DNA of 56,253 nt from Acidimicrobiaceae bacterium (GCA_002729125.1 PBTQ01000048.1:1-56253); one strand, 5' to 3'. Positions 41,200 to 50,149 are shown, numbered from the stretch's first letter. The notes: a model not told the origin generated them from the sequence alone. Program-made: numbers and translations.

Positions 41200-42948
41200 C
41201 TACCAGTACTCCTCATAATGGATGTTGCCGGGTTGCTTGCGTTTGTCGATGGTGAAGCCTTGCTCGACGAGGAGTTCGACCACGCCGACGGTCGCAGGGA
41301 AGACGCCATCCTCATCGGGAATACCGATCATCGCCGGGTTGCCACACATGAAGACGTGGGTGGTCGCCGGGTCGAGTGAGACCCCCATCCGGGCGAAGTC
41401 GCCGTCCTTGATCAGGTCCTGTACGTAGCGCTTCGCGATGTCGGGCTCACGGGTCGGCATCGGCAGGTAGTGATAGTTGTGATGCCGGCGTTCGAGTTCG
41501 CGGTGGGTCTCTTCGTACCCGAGGTCGACGGAATTACGAACCGACACCGCCGACACGATCGGTCCGTGATGGCCCTTCCGCAGTAGTTCGGTGATCATCG
41601 CGTTGTGCGGGGCCTCGCCGGTGCCGGTTGAGAAGAACATGACAGTGCCGGCCGGATTGGTGATCGAGTCGAGCGTGTAGCGGCCGGCGACCTTGGGACC
41701 GAGATAGATCCGGTCGCCGGGGCGCTTCAGCGCGAGGCGGGGCGTGAGCTCGGGGATGTTGTCGTCGGTCGGCGGCACGAGGACTATGTAGAACTCGAGC
41801 TCGTCGAGGCCGCCCTCGTCGACGAGATACCCGTGGTCGTCCAGCACACGCGAGCTGATGGAGTACGAGCGGCGGATCAGCTTGAACCAGCGGTCACCCA
41901 GATTTAGGTCGATGGCCTCGTCGACACGTTCTTCCCAGTACCCGAGCCCCAGGGTGGCGTACTGGCCTGGGGTGTAGTCGGTGCCGCCGTGGTCGGGCTT
42001 GATCCGCAGGACCCAGAGGTCGGAGTGGGTGGGCTCGAAGTGGGTGATCGTCGCGTTGTAATGCTCCTCGCGAAGCTGCTCGACTGCGCCCTCGTGTCGG
42101 TGACGCCGAGTCTTGCGCGGCTGGATGCGGTCGGGGTCGAGTTCCGGGAAGCAGGCGGCCATGTCGAGGCCGATGCGGTGGCCAGGCGAGGTTGTGGCTA
42201 CCGAACCCTCGGTCGGTTCACCGAGGAACCAGACATTGCCGGTAGCGAGTGCCGCCTCGGTGACGCCTCGCTCGTCGGGTGTGAGGTTGCGGCGATGCGA
42301 CCCGATCACGACGTCGTCGAACTGAAGGTCGGGCGTGCGGCGGTCGTTGAAGTAGGCCATCGGGTGGCCATCGACGTCGTCGATCTCATCGGGCACCGAG
42401 CGGTAGAGCACGGTGATGCGCCGCTCGCGTTCCATGCGGCGCAGCGCGTTGTCTGCCGCAGGGGAGAGGAGGTCCGGATCCATGCCTCCGGCGGCGAGGA
42501 CGACATTGCCGCCGGCCGCATCGATCGTGGCGGCGAGTTCGACGGCGTGATCGGTGTAGCCGACCACGAGAACGTCGCGACCCTCGGCATGCTCCGGTTC
42601 GGTGTCGACCGTGATCGTGGGGAGGTCGGGGAGCGGGATCGGCGGGGTCCAATCCGGCATTGGGGGCCGGTGAGCGAGGAGGACCGCTCGCGCCCGGTAG
42701 CGGTGCCGGTTGGTGGTGAGCAACAGCGCGCCGTCGTCGGCGGCGTCGACGGATTCGACGTGTTCGCCGTAGCCAATGTCGAGTTGGTTGTCGCGCACGA
42801 GTTCGGGGAACGTCACGGCGTTGCTGCGGGAGATCAACCGGACCGACTGCACGCCCGAACGCTGGGAGGAGATCGCAACGCTGAGTCCGCCAGCGGTGCC
42901 ACCGACGACGACGAGGTCGTAGACGAGGTCAAAGTCCTGCTCAGCCAT
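41200..42948 (-). CDS. Disulfide-reductase-like FAD domain fused to ferredoxin-NADP reductase (FNR)
   Basis: 582 aa. Residues about 1-290 form a thioredoxin-reductase-like FAD/NAD(P) domain (YDLVVVGGTAGGLSVAISSQRSG; RDVLVVGYTDHAVELAATIDAAGG; NVWFLGEPTEGSVATTSPGHRIGLDMA), with no CxxC redox pair. Residues about 310-582 are a complete FNR module: FAD site RSYSISSR, NADP site FFSTGTGEAPHNAMITELLRKG, HVFMCGNPAMIG and the C-terminal aromatic HYEEYW. It probably moves electrons between NAD(P)H and a ferredoxin or flavodoxin, with a second flavin domain. ATG 42948 chosen; the frame runs on to 43134 only into the terminator region. Confidence 0.85.
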   Translation of the reverse strand: MAEQDFDLVYDLVVVGGTAGGLSVAISSQRSGVQSVRLISRSNAVTFPELVRDNQLDIGYGEHVESVDAADDGALLLTTNRHRYRARAVLLAHRPPMPDWTPPIPLPDLPTITVDTEPEHAEGRDVLVVGYTDHAVELAATIDAAGGNVVLAAGGMDPDLLSPAADNALRRMERERRITVLYRSVPDEIDDVDGHPMAYFNDRRTPDLQFDDVVIGSHRRNLTPDERGVTEAALATGNVWFLGEPTEGSVATTSPGHRIGLDMAACFPELDPDRIQPRKTRRHRHEGAVEQLREEHYNATITHFEPTHSDLWVLRIKPDHGGTDYTPGQYATLGLGYWEERVDEAIDLNLGDRWFKLIRRSYSISSRVLDDHGYLVDEGGLDELEFYIVLVPPTDDNIPELTPRLALKRPGDRIYLGPKVAGRYTLDSITNPAGTVMFFSTGTGEAPHNAMITELLRKGHHGPIVSAVSVRNSVDLGYEETHRELERRHHNYHYLPMPTREPDIAKRYVQDLIKDGDFARMGVSLDPATTHVFMCGNPAMIGIPDEDGVFPATVGVVELLVEQGFTIDKRKQPGNIHYEEYW

Positions 42949-42970
42949 GCCGAAGAGTGTGCCAGACGCG

Positions 42971-42998
42971 GCCGGGCCACCCCGAAGGGCGGCCCGGC
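42971..42998 (-). terminator. Strong UUCG-capped hairpin terminator
   Basis: On the minus strand the RNA folds into a 12-bp stem (GCCGGGCCGCCC with GGGUGGCCCGGC, one G-U pair) closed by a UUCG tetraloop. It follows the binding-protein gene stop (43040) by about 40 nt and precedes the FNR-fusion start (42948), so it should insulate these two minus-strand genes. No U-run follows. Confidence 0.7.
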
Positions 42999-43039
42999 AA
43001 CAATGTTGGATTGTTCGGGATTTCGTAATCCCGCGTCGA

Positions 43040-44476
43040 CTACTCGAAGGCGTCGAGCAGCTCGGTGAAGCCGACGAGCCCGCCGTCACCAGCAGTTGAG
43101 TCGTACACCGACAGGCGAACGCCGTCGCGGGCACCGCGCTTGTCGGGCGAAAGCGAGGCCGGACCCATACCCGGGACCTGGAAGTCGTCGCCAGCCGGAC
43201 CGTAGGCAGCAGCCTCGAAGGATTCCGGAGTCAGATCAGGACCAGCAGCCGTGGCGATGGTCTCGAAGATCGACAGGGCTTGGCAGCCCTGCCGCACGGA
43301 GTTGAACCAATTTTCCTCTTCAGCCGCGTAGTCGAGAGGGTTGCGGAAGTCGGACTCCAGAATGCGCTCCTGTACCGGGGCGATGCACCGGTTCTGGAAA
43401 TCCTGGTCGTTCCAGACCTCTTCATCGGTCGGCCCGGTCGAGGCAAGCGTGCCGTTTGCGATCGACTTGTCAACGATGGTGGCGCCGAGGTTGCCGAGGC
43501 CGGCCGAGTCGTTGCTCCAGATGGCGATCTCGCCCGTAAGGCCAGCGGCGCCAGCGCCACGGATGGAAGCCGACGGGGTACCGAACACCATGAGCGTGTT
43601 GGCGCCCGAGGCGTTGAACCGCTCGAAGGCAACGGCCAGTTGGCTGTCCTGGGCGATGGTGTCGCCGTCGGGGGCGTCGATGAGGGCGGAGCCGACTACC
43701 TCGATGCCGCGGGCCTCGAGTTGGTCGAGCACGAAGAGCTCTTCGTCAGCGGCAGCGGCGCCGCCCATGGTGAAGACCCGGGCGCCGTCGGTCTCGCCGG
43801 TCTGGACAAGGAGATTGAACAGATTGACTGTCGCGTACTCGGTGGTTGCGCCGGCGTGGAACCAAGCAACATTGGCCTGGGCAAGCTCCTCGGCCGAACT
43901 GATCTCGCCGCCGACCATGACGGTTTTATTGGTCCCCGTCACGCACGAGTCAGCCGAACCGGCTGGGCCAAGGAAGCCACCGAGGTTCGCGAAGGTCTCG
44001 TTGTCCTGGTGCAGGACGGCACAAACGCGCTCGGCATCGGCGGCGTCAATCGGGCTGTAAAACTCCGATGTGATGTCAACCATGCGACCGTTGATGCCAC
44101 CGCGAGCGTTCAGATCGTCAACCAAGGCCTCCCAGACCGCTGCCTGATCGCCCCAGCCCGACGGGCTGAAGCCGAGCTCCACGAGGAGTTCAAAGTCGAG
44201 TAACGAGACGCCGACGTAGATCGTGTCCTCGGTGACCCCACGCCACGAGGCCGTGAGCTCAACGGGCGCCTCCGCTGCGTCGTCGTTCGAATCGTCGTTC
44301 GAATCGTCGTCGTCGTCGGCGGTGTCGTCATCGGACGACTCGTCGGTGGCCGTGCCGGCCCCGTCGGTGGTGTCGGCGTCCTCGTTGTCCGTGCTTACGC
44401 ACGCGCTGGCGACCAGCGCGAACGAGAAGATTGCGACGAGCAACCTGAGCAACGCGGAATGGCGCAGCTTCGTCAT
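43040..44476 (-). CDS. Branched-chain-type ABC transporter substrate-binding lipoprotein
   Basis: 478 aa. Lipoprotein signal: LLRLLVAIFSFALVASACVST with lipobox ASAC. An Asp/Ser/Asn-rich linker follows (about residues 30-68, from repeated TCGTTCGAA triplet-type DNA), then a periplasmic-binding-protein type 1 fold (YVGVSLLDFELLVELG...LNARGGINGRMVDI; CVTGTNKTVMVG; GARVFTMGGAAAADEELFVLDQLEARGIEVVG). ATG 44476 has GGAGGGG just upstream. No permease or ATPase gene is adjacent, so it is an orphan receptor here. Ligand unknown. Confidence 0.88.
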   Translation of the reverse strand: MTKLRHSALLRLLVAIFSFALVASACVSTDNEDADTTDGAGTATDESSDDDTADDDDDSNDDSNDDAAEAPVELTASWRGVTEDTIYVGVSLLDFELLVELGFSPSGWGDQAAVWEALVDDLNARGGINGRMVDITSEFYSPIDAADAERVCAVLHQDNETFANLGGFLGPAGSADSCVTGTNKTVMVGGEISSAEELAQANVAWFHAGATTEYATVNLFNLLVQTGETDGARVFTMGGAAAADEELFVLDQLEARGIEVVGSALIDAPDGDTIAQDSQLAVAFERFNASGANTLMVFGTPSASIRGAGAAGLTGEIAIWSNDSAGLGNLGATIVDKSIANGTLASTGPTDEEVWNDQDFQNRCIAPVQERILESDFRNPLDYAAEEENWFNSVRQGCQALSIFETIATAAGPDLTPESFEAAAYGPAGDDFQVPGMGPASLSPDKRGARDGVRLSVYDSTAGDGGLVGFTELLDAFE

Positions 44477-44585
44477 GGGTCCCCCTCCATGGGTTTCGCT
44501 ATCAGGCGCGAAGTCAAGCACGGATCTGATGCCCCGTCAGATATTTGTTCCCTCCGATCGGCTCGAGCCGAGATCTGCCATCCTC

Positions 44586-44966
44586 ATGGGTATGACGATG
44601 CTGACATTGGCGGGCTGGACCGGCCCATGGCCTGACGACGACAAGGATGCCAATCTCAAGGCCGACATCGCGGCGCACGCCCATCTCGATCCGCTGAGCA
44701 CGATCACCAACCTGAGCAACAATGTCGACGTTCCCGTCGGGGCGATCGTGCACTACGTCCTCTGCCGCTGGGCGTCCGAGGGCAGCAGTGCCTTGCTGGA
44801 GCTCGGCCCGCGAATGGCCCGACGCCTGCAAGAGCCGTTCGAGACGGCCGAGGTCGCCGGTACCGACGAGGCTCGTCTCGCTGCGTACGAGCAGGTCCGG
44901 CAGATGGTGGCATGGCTGAACTTCCCACTCGACCAACCCGAGGTCTACGACGACCTGAACGAGTGA
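44586..44966 (+). CDS. DUF6027-like protein
   Basis: 126 aa. LAGWTGPWPDDDKDANLKADIAAHAHLDPLSTITNLSNNVDVPVGAIVHYVLCRWASEGSSALLELGPRMARRLQEPFETAEVAGTDEARLAAYEQVRQMVAWL fits the DUF6027 family known from actinobacteria; it resembles a small helix-turn-helix-like protein (VPVGAIVHYVLCRWA). Start could be ATG 44586, 44592 or 44598. The frame extends back to 44223 only across the divergent lipoprotein gene. Function unknown. Confidence 0.75.
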   Translation: MGMTMLTLAGWTGPWPDDDKDANLKADIAAHAHLDPLSTITNLSNNVDVPVGAIVHYVLCRWASEGSSALLELGPRMARRLQEPFETAEVAGTDEARLAAYEQVRQMVAWLNFPLDQPEVYDDLNE

Positions 44967-44972
44967 CTCGGT

Positions 44973-45725
44973 TCAGCCTCCGATCGGCGAGCCGGACGTC
45001 AGGCCACCGTCGATCGTGAAACAGCTACCGGTCACGAAGGCGGCGTCACCCGACGCGAGATATACGGCGAGCCCGGCGATGTCATCCGGCGTACCCATGC
45101 GGCCGACAGGATGCGCTGCCGTTGCCTCGGCCCGCGCAGCGGCAGGATCTTCGGTGAGGTCGAAGGCCGCATCGGCGAGGGCCGTCATGATCCAGCCGGG
45201 GCTGATCGCATTGCACCGCACACCCTGATGGCCGTTGTCGATGGCGATCGCTCGCGTCAGAGCGTGCACGGCGCCCTTCGAGGCGTTGTAGACCGCCATC
45301 TGGTGATCGGCGACATCGCCTGCAATCGAGCCGATGTTGATGATCGACCCCCCCGACGGCTGGGTTGCCATCTGACGGACCGCAGCACGACAGCAGTTGA
45401 AGATGCCGCGGACGTTGACGTTCATCACAAGGTCGTAGTCATCGTCGGTCGTGTCCTCGATCGGCTTCTCGATCTGCACTCCTGCGTTGTTGACGATCGT
45501 GTCGAGACGACCGGTGGCACCGACCGCAGCAGCGATCAGGGCGTCGCACGATACTGCCAGGGCGACATCGGTCTCGACCCACGTGACGCCGTCAAGGGTG
45601 ACCGGGCGGCGGCTGGCGGCGAAGACGGTGGCACCCTCGGCAACGAATCGGGCGGCGACACCCTCACCGATCCCGCTCGACGCACCGGTGACGATCGTGG
45701 TGAGCCCGGCGAGTCGCTCGGTCAC
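44973..45725 (-). CDS. Short-chain dehydrogenase/reductase (SDR)
   Basis: 250 aa classical SDR. Cofactor motif TGASSGIG, NNAG, catalytic Ser in NIGSIAG, YxxxK as YNASKGA, then NAISPGWIMTALADAAF and C-terminal FTIDGGLTSGSPIGG. It reduces or oxidises a carbonyl/alcohol with NAD(P)(H). GTG 45725 overlaps the preceding tetR stop by 4 bp (GTGA). Confidence 0.92.
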   Translation of the reverse strand: MTERLAGLTTIVTGASSGIGEGVAARFVAEGATVFAASRRPVTLDGVTWVETDVALAVSCDALIAAAVGATGRLDTIVNNAGVQIEKPIEDTTDDDYDLVMNVNVRGIFNCCRAAVRQMATQPSGGSIINIGSIAGDVADHQMAVYNASKGAVHALTRAIAIDNGHQGVRCNAISPGWIMTALADAAFDLTEDPAAARAEATAAHPVGRMGTPDDIAGLAVYLASGDAAFVTGSCFTIDGGLTSGSPIGG

Positions 45726-46297
45726 GTCACGTCTCCGAGCGCGATCGACTCGCAGAGTTGAAGGCCTCGCTCAAGCGCGTCTTCGTCAGCCCACCGGTTC
45801 CAGTTGATCCACAATCCGTTTTGGAGGGCGAGCGCGTCGGTGGTGCGCCGGCCGACCGCATCCGGGCTGAGTGACCGGTCGACGTCCATGATCGCTGCAT
45901 TTAGCTGAGTGGTGCAACGGTCGTAGAGATCGCGCTCGGCGACCGCCACCTCGTCGTTGGTGCGGGACACGGCCCAGATGGCGAGCCACATCTCGAGGTG
46001 CTGCGGATCGCTGAATTCCGGGTCGAACCACGAGCGCAACGCCGCCTTGACCCGCGCGCAGGGATCGTCGCCGGCCTCGGCCATGCGGTCATCGATGAGT
46101 TGCATCAGGCGTTCAGTGGCCCGCTGGAAGGCAGCGACGACTAGCTTCTCCTTGCCCTCGAAGTGGTAGCTGAGCAGACCCAGTGACACGTCGGCCTCTT
46201 TGGCGACCGCCCGCATGCTCGTCGAGTCAAGCCCGTCGCGGACGATGATGTCCATCGCTGCGTCGAGGATCTGTTCCTGAGTCTCGGAGAAATTCAC
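45722..46297 (-). CDS. TetR-family regulator coupled to the SDR gene
   Basis: 191 aa. N-terminal HTH (TQEQILDAAMDIIVRDGLDSTSMRAVAKEADVSLGLLSYHFEGKEKLVVAAF), then a BetI-like C-terminal domain (RVKAALRSWFDPEFSDPQHLEMWLAIWA). GTG 46297 starts it; the longer frame overlaps the divergent nitroreductase gene. Only 25 bp separate the two divergent starts and I see no clear palindrome there. It probably controls the SDR and perhaps the nitroreductase. Confidence 0.9.
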   Translation of the reverse strand: MNFSETQEQILDAAMDIIVRDGLDSTSMRAVAKEADVSLGLLSYHFEGKEKLVVAAFQRATERLMQLIDDRMAEAGDDPCARVKAALRSWFDPEFSDPQHLEMWLAIWAVSRTNDEVAVAERDLYDRCTTQLNAAIMDVDRSLSPDAVGRRTTDALALQNGLWINWNRWADEDALERGLQLCESIALGDVT

Positions 46298-46322
46298 GCA
46301 AGCAGTCTGGCACGATGCATCC

Positions 46323-47057
46323 GTGGATCGTTCAGAACCCAACTACGAGCACCCGTATCCGTCGCCCGAACTCGAGGCGGAGCATCCCTTTCGGCCGCTC
46401 GACTTTGTCGAGTACCCACCCGAGGAGATGGCCGAACGGGCGGCGACGTTCGAGACTTTGATGGCGCATCGCCGCAGCCCTAGGCTGTTCTCGGATCGGC
46501 CCGTGCCTCGCGACTTGATCGAGTCGGCGATTCGGACTGCATCGACCGCCCCGTCGGGTGCGCACAAGCAGCCCTGGCGTTTCGTCGCCACGTCGGCGCC
46601 GGTGGTGAAGCGAGCGATTCGGGAGGCGGCCGAGGACGAGGAACAGGTCAACTACCTCGAGAATCGGATGAACGACGAGTGGCAGGAGGCACTGGCCCCC
46701 ATCGGCACCGACCACCACAAGGAGTTTCTCGAGATCGTGCCCTGGATCGTTGTGTTGTTCGAGGAGCGCTACGAGGTGCGGCCCGATGGTCAGCAGCGCA
46801 AGAACTACTACGTGAAGGAAAGCTGCGGGATCGCCGCCGGACTCTTCGTCGCAGCGCTGCACAATATGGGGCTCACCACTCTCACCCACACTCCATCTCC
46901 GATGGCCTTCCTCACCCGCGTGCTGGGGCGACCCGAGAACGAGCGGCCGTTTGTGATGTTCCCGATCGGTTACCCGCTTCCTGGCGTGAAAGTTCCCGAC
47001 TTCGACCGGAAGGCCCTCGATGAAGTAATGATTGAGGTTGACGAACCGGCCGACTGA
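46323..47057 (+). CDS. Nitroreductase family flavoprotein, iodotyrosine-deiodinase-like
   Basis: 244 aa. LMAHRRSPRLFSDRPVPRDLIESAIRTASTAPSGAHKQPWRFV and YYVKESCGIAAGLFVAALHNMGLTTLTHTPSPMAFLTRVLGRPENERPFVMFPIGYP follow the IYD (iodotyrosine deiodinase) pattern of FMN-binding nitroreductases, including AHKQPW and the LGRPxNE segment. No membrane anchor. It may reduce halophenols or other flavin substrates. GTG start 46323; 22 bp before the penicillin acylase gene. Confidence 0.85.
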   Translation: MDRSEPNYEHPYPSPELEAEHPFRPLDFVEYPPEEMAERAATFETLMAHRRSPRLFSDRPVPRDLIESAIRTASTAPSGAHKQPWRFVATSAPVVKRAIREAAEDEEQVNYLENRMNDEWQEALAPIGTDHHKEFLEIVPWIVVLFEERYEVRPDGQQRKNYYVKESCGIAAGLFVAALHNMGLTTLTHTPSPMAFLTRVLGRPENERPFVMFPIGYPLPGVKVPDFDRKALDEVMIEVDEPAD

Positions 47058-47079
47058 GCCATCGTCAGGGGGAATCGTG

Positions 47080-49632
47080 ATGCGTGTTCGAGACAACCGT
47101 GCAGCGCGCCTGCTCGCCGTCGTACTCGCTGGCGCAATGATCTCGGCTGCGTGTTCGGGTGATGGAGACGACAGCGCAGCACCGAGCACGACCTCGGCGG
47201 CGCCAGTCGAGACGACAACAACGGAAGCACCGGCGACGACTACAACCACGGAGGCGCCGCCTGCGATCACCGAGGATCGGGCCTACTACATCCTTCCCCC
47301 CGGCAACTACGGAGGGCTGCCGGTTAACGACAACAGTCTCGATCAGCTGCCCCTCTACGACGGCCTCACGCCGCTACGTGACGACATCGATCCGGAGGAT
47401 CTCGACAACTTCTTTCTCGCCCAAGACTTCGCGCCGATCGGCGAGACCCGCGTCGAGGATGTCGGTCGCGACGATGTCGAGGTCGTCTACGACGAGTTCG
47501 GGGTTCCGCACATCACCGCCGAGACACGCGAGGGCCTCGCCTTCGCTGCGGGTTGGGTCACGGGTCGTGATCGGTCCCTGCTGATCGACTTCGGCCGCGG
47601 CCCTGCTCGCGCGGCAATCGCCGACATCCCCGGTCTCGACGCGTTCTCTTTGGTCACCAGCGCCACGCCCTTCGAGCCGAGCCCGGCCGTGGAGGCGCTC
47701 GTCGACGAACAGGTCCAGCTGATCCTCGACACCTACGGCGAGGAGGGCCAAGAGATCATCGACGACGCCCAGGCCTACGCCGACGGGCTCAACGCTTATT
47801 GGGCGGCGACCGGCCAAGAGCGTGAGCCAGCCACTGTCAACGACGTGGTCGCAGTGACGGCATTCATTGGCTCGATCTTCGGCGCCGGTGGCGGCTCCGA
47901 AGCGAGCAACTCCCAGTTCCTTGCCGACCTCGAGAATCGTTACGGCGCCGATCAGGGACGGGCGATCTGGGACGACTTCATGCAGACCGACGACCCCGAG
48001 GCACCCACCACCATCAACGAGCGCTTCGAGTACGGCACCTTCACTGGCGGCGAAGTCACCGGTTCGATCCTTCTCGACGAGGGCACGATCGTTTCGTTCG
48101 ATCCTCGCAATCCCGTCGACGGCTCGGTCCCTATCCCCGTGTCTTATGCCGTCGATGCCGCCGGCGATCCGCCGGACCGACAGGCCTCAAACTGGCTGAC
48201 CGTTTCCCCGGCGTCGTCGACCAATCGCACGACACTGGCGGTGATGGGCCCACAGCTTGGGTACTACTACCCCGAGATCGTTATGCAGATGCACCTCGAC
48301 GGACCCGGCATCAAGGCCCAGGGGGCCGGCGTTCCCGGCCTTTCGATGTACCTGTTGATCGGCCGCACCGAGGACTACGCGTGGAGCCTCACCTCAGCCA
48401 ATCAGGACGTCCGCGACGTCTTTGTTGAGGTCCTGTGCGAGCCCGACGGTCGTGCCCCAAGCCGAACCTCCGGCCACTATCTCCACGACGGTGCATGCAT
48501 CCCGTTCGAGCAGTTCGATGCGGGTGCCATCGGAGGGACCCCCATCAGCTACCCGGTGTCGGTGCACGGCGCCGTCGTCGGCACGGCGTTCTGGGAGGAA
48601 CAGCCGGTTGCGTTGACCCGCCAGCGCTCAACCTTTGGTCGCGACGGCCTCAACCTCAAGGCCCTCAAGGACATGACCGAGGGCGACGCCGACACACCGG
48701 AGCATTTCTGGGAGGTCGCCAACCAATTCGGCTTCACCTTCAACTGGGGCTATGCCAACCGTGACTCGATCGCCTACTTCGCCTCGGGCTATCTGCCCGT
48801 TCGGGCAGAGGGCCTCGACCGTCGTCTGCCGACGCTCGGCACCGGCGAATACGAGTGGCAGGGCTTTTTGACCCAAGAGCAGCACCCACACGCAGCCGAC
48901 GGCCCCGATGGCCGGCTCCTCAACTGGAACAACCAGTCAGCGCCGGGCTTCATGCACGGCGACGGCACGCTCTACGGCTCATGGCATCGAGTCGAGAACT
49001 TCGACCAGTGGGACAACGACCAGACCCTCGAGGAGGTCGTCGGCGTGATGAACCGGGCCGCAACCGAAGACACCACGGCCCCGATCTGGCCGGTCATCTC
49101 CTCCGTGCTTGCCGCCGGCGACGCGCCGACGGACCTTGCCGCCGAGGCGGTCTCCATGGTCGATGCATGGGTTGCCGAAGATGCGCCACAGATCGACGGC
49201 GACGAAGACGGCGACTGGGATCAGCCCGAAACCCGCATCTACCAGGCGATCTACAACCCGATTCTCAACGCAGCGGTCGAACCGATTATCGGCGACGCGC
49301 TCGCCGACGGCACCCGCCTGCGTGGCATCGGGATCGCAAGCCTCGTTGACAAGGATCTCCGGACCGTGCTCGGCGAGTCAGTCGAGGGTGCGTTCAACAT
49401 GTCGTACTGCGGTGCAGGCGACCTCGCGACGTGCGCGGCCGACCTCTGGACGGCGATCGACACCGCCTTGCAACAGGCGGCAGCTGAGCTCGGCGACGAC
49501 CTCTCCGCATGGCGCCGCGAGGGCACCCGCAGCGGGTTCACCCCGAACCTGATCCCCAACGACTTCCGAGGCACCAACCGACCGACCTACCAGCAGGTGC
49601 TGGAATTCGCGCCGGAAGGGTCGGGTCAATGA
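47080..49632 (+). CDS. Penicillin acylase family (S45) Ntn-hydrolase, lipoprotein
   Basis: 850 aa. Lipoprotein signal LLAVVLAGAMISAACSGDG (lipobox SAAC), a Thr/Pro/Glu linker (about 30-65), then the alpha chain (VEVVYDEFGVPHITAETREGLAFAAGWVTGRDRSLLIDFGRG). The putative autoprocessing site is Ala369-Ser370 in RQASNWLTVSP, the N-terminal nucleophile of the beta chain. MGPQLGYYYPEIVMQMHLDG and YAWSLTSANQDVRDV are family regions. It hydrolyses an amide bond, e.g. N-acyl homoserine lactones, acylated amino acids or beta-lactams, at the outer face of the membrane. ATG 47080 (GTG 47077 adjacent), with AGGGGGA upstream. Confidence 0.9.
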   Translation: MRVRDNRAARLLAVVLAGAMISAACSGDGDDSAAPSTTSAAPVETTTTEAPATTTTTEAPPAITEDRAYYILPPGNYGGLPVNDNSLDQLPLYDGLTPLRDDIDPEDLDNFFLAQDFAPIGETRVEDVGRDDVEVVYDEFGVPHITAETREGLAFAAGWVTGRDRSLLIDFGRGPARAAIADIPGLDAFSLVTSATPFEPSPAVEALVDEQVQLILDTYGEEGQEIIDDAQAYADGLNAYWAATGQEREPATVNDVVAVTAFIGSIFGAGGGSEASNSQFLADLENRYGADQGRAIWDDFMQTDDPEAPTTINERFEYGTFTGGEVTGSILLDEGTIVSFDPRNPVDGSVPIPVSYAVDAAGDPPDRQASNWLTVSPASSTNRTTLAVMGPQLGYYYPEIVMQMHLDGPGIKAQGAGVPGLSMYLLIGRTEDYAWSLTSANQDVRDVFVEVLCEPDGRAPSRTSGHYLHDGACIPFEQFDAGAIGGTPISYPVSVHGAVVGTAFWEEQPVALTRQRSTFGRDGLNLKALKDMTEGDADTPEHFWEVANQFGFTFNWGYANRDSIAYFASGYLPVRAEGLDRRLPTLGTGEYEWQGFLTQEQHPHAADGPDGRLLNWNNQSAPGFMHGDGTLYGSWHRVENFDQWDNDQTLEEVVGVMNRAATEDTTAPIWPVISSVLAAGDAPTDLAAEAVSMVDAWVAEDAPQIDGDEDGDWDQPETRIYQAIYNPILNAAVEPIIGDALADGTRLRGIGIASLVDKDLRTVLGESVEGAFNMSYCGAGDLATCAADLWTAIDTALQQAAAELGDDLSAWRREGTRSGFTPNLIPNDFRGTNRPTYQQVLEFAPEGSGQ

Positions 49633-50087
49633 GCGAGACGCTGTGGGATGTCGAGCGGCTGACGGAGGCCACCCGGCAGTCGGTGCCGATGGCTGCACAG
49701 ACCCGGGTCGAGGTCGCGGAAGCCGAGCGCGGCCGGGTCGTGCTGCGCATGCCCCTCGAGGGCAACGGCAACCACATCGGCACGATGTACGCCGGTGCTC
49801 TTTTCGCGCTCTGTGAGTTCCCCGGCGGCACCCTCTTTTCCACGACCTTCGATGCGTCGCGGTACTACCCGATTGTCAAAGAAGTCGACATTTCGTTCCG
49901 AAAGTTCGCCGGCACCGACATCACCGTCGAGGCATCGATGTCAGAGGAGGAGGCCGCCCGCATCGCAGCGGCCGCCGACGAACACGGGAAGGCCGACTAC
50001 GACCTCGTGATGGAACTGAAGGACACCGACGGTAACGCCGTCGCTATCTCGACCAACCGCTACCAGATGCGGAGACACGGCATCTGA
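49629..50087 (+). CDS. Hotdog-fold thioesterase-like protein (YiiD/DUF4442 type)
   Basis: 152 aa. NHIGTMYAGALFALCEFPGGTLFSTTFDASRYYPIVKEVDISFRKFAGTDITVEASM is the PaaI/YiiD_C hotdog core with the GTMYAGALF helix. It probably hydrolyses or binds acyl-thioesters. ATG overlaps the acylase stop (ATGA), so they are translationally coupled; the acylase may release acyl groups that this protein handles (inference). Confidence 0.82.
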   Translation: MSETLWDVERLTEATRQSVPMAAQTRVEVAEAERGRVVLRMPLEGNGNHIGTMYAGALFALCEFPGGTLFSTTFDASRYYPIVKEVDISFRKFAGTDITVEASMSEEEAARIAAAADEHGKADYDLVMELKDTDGNAVAISTNRYQMRRHGI

Positions 50088-50149
50088 GCTCGCCCTGGCC
50101 GTTGGCCGGACGTCACCGAGAACTGGACGAACGCCTAGTCTCTGCGACC

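Noticed and set aside
44280-44345. Possible microsatellite or CRISPR-like repeat
   Set aside because: These are Asp/Ser/Asn codons of the lipoprotein linker; units are short, contiguous and lack spacers.
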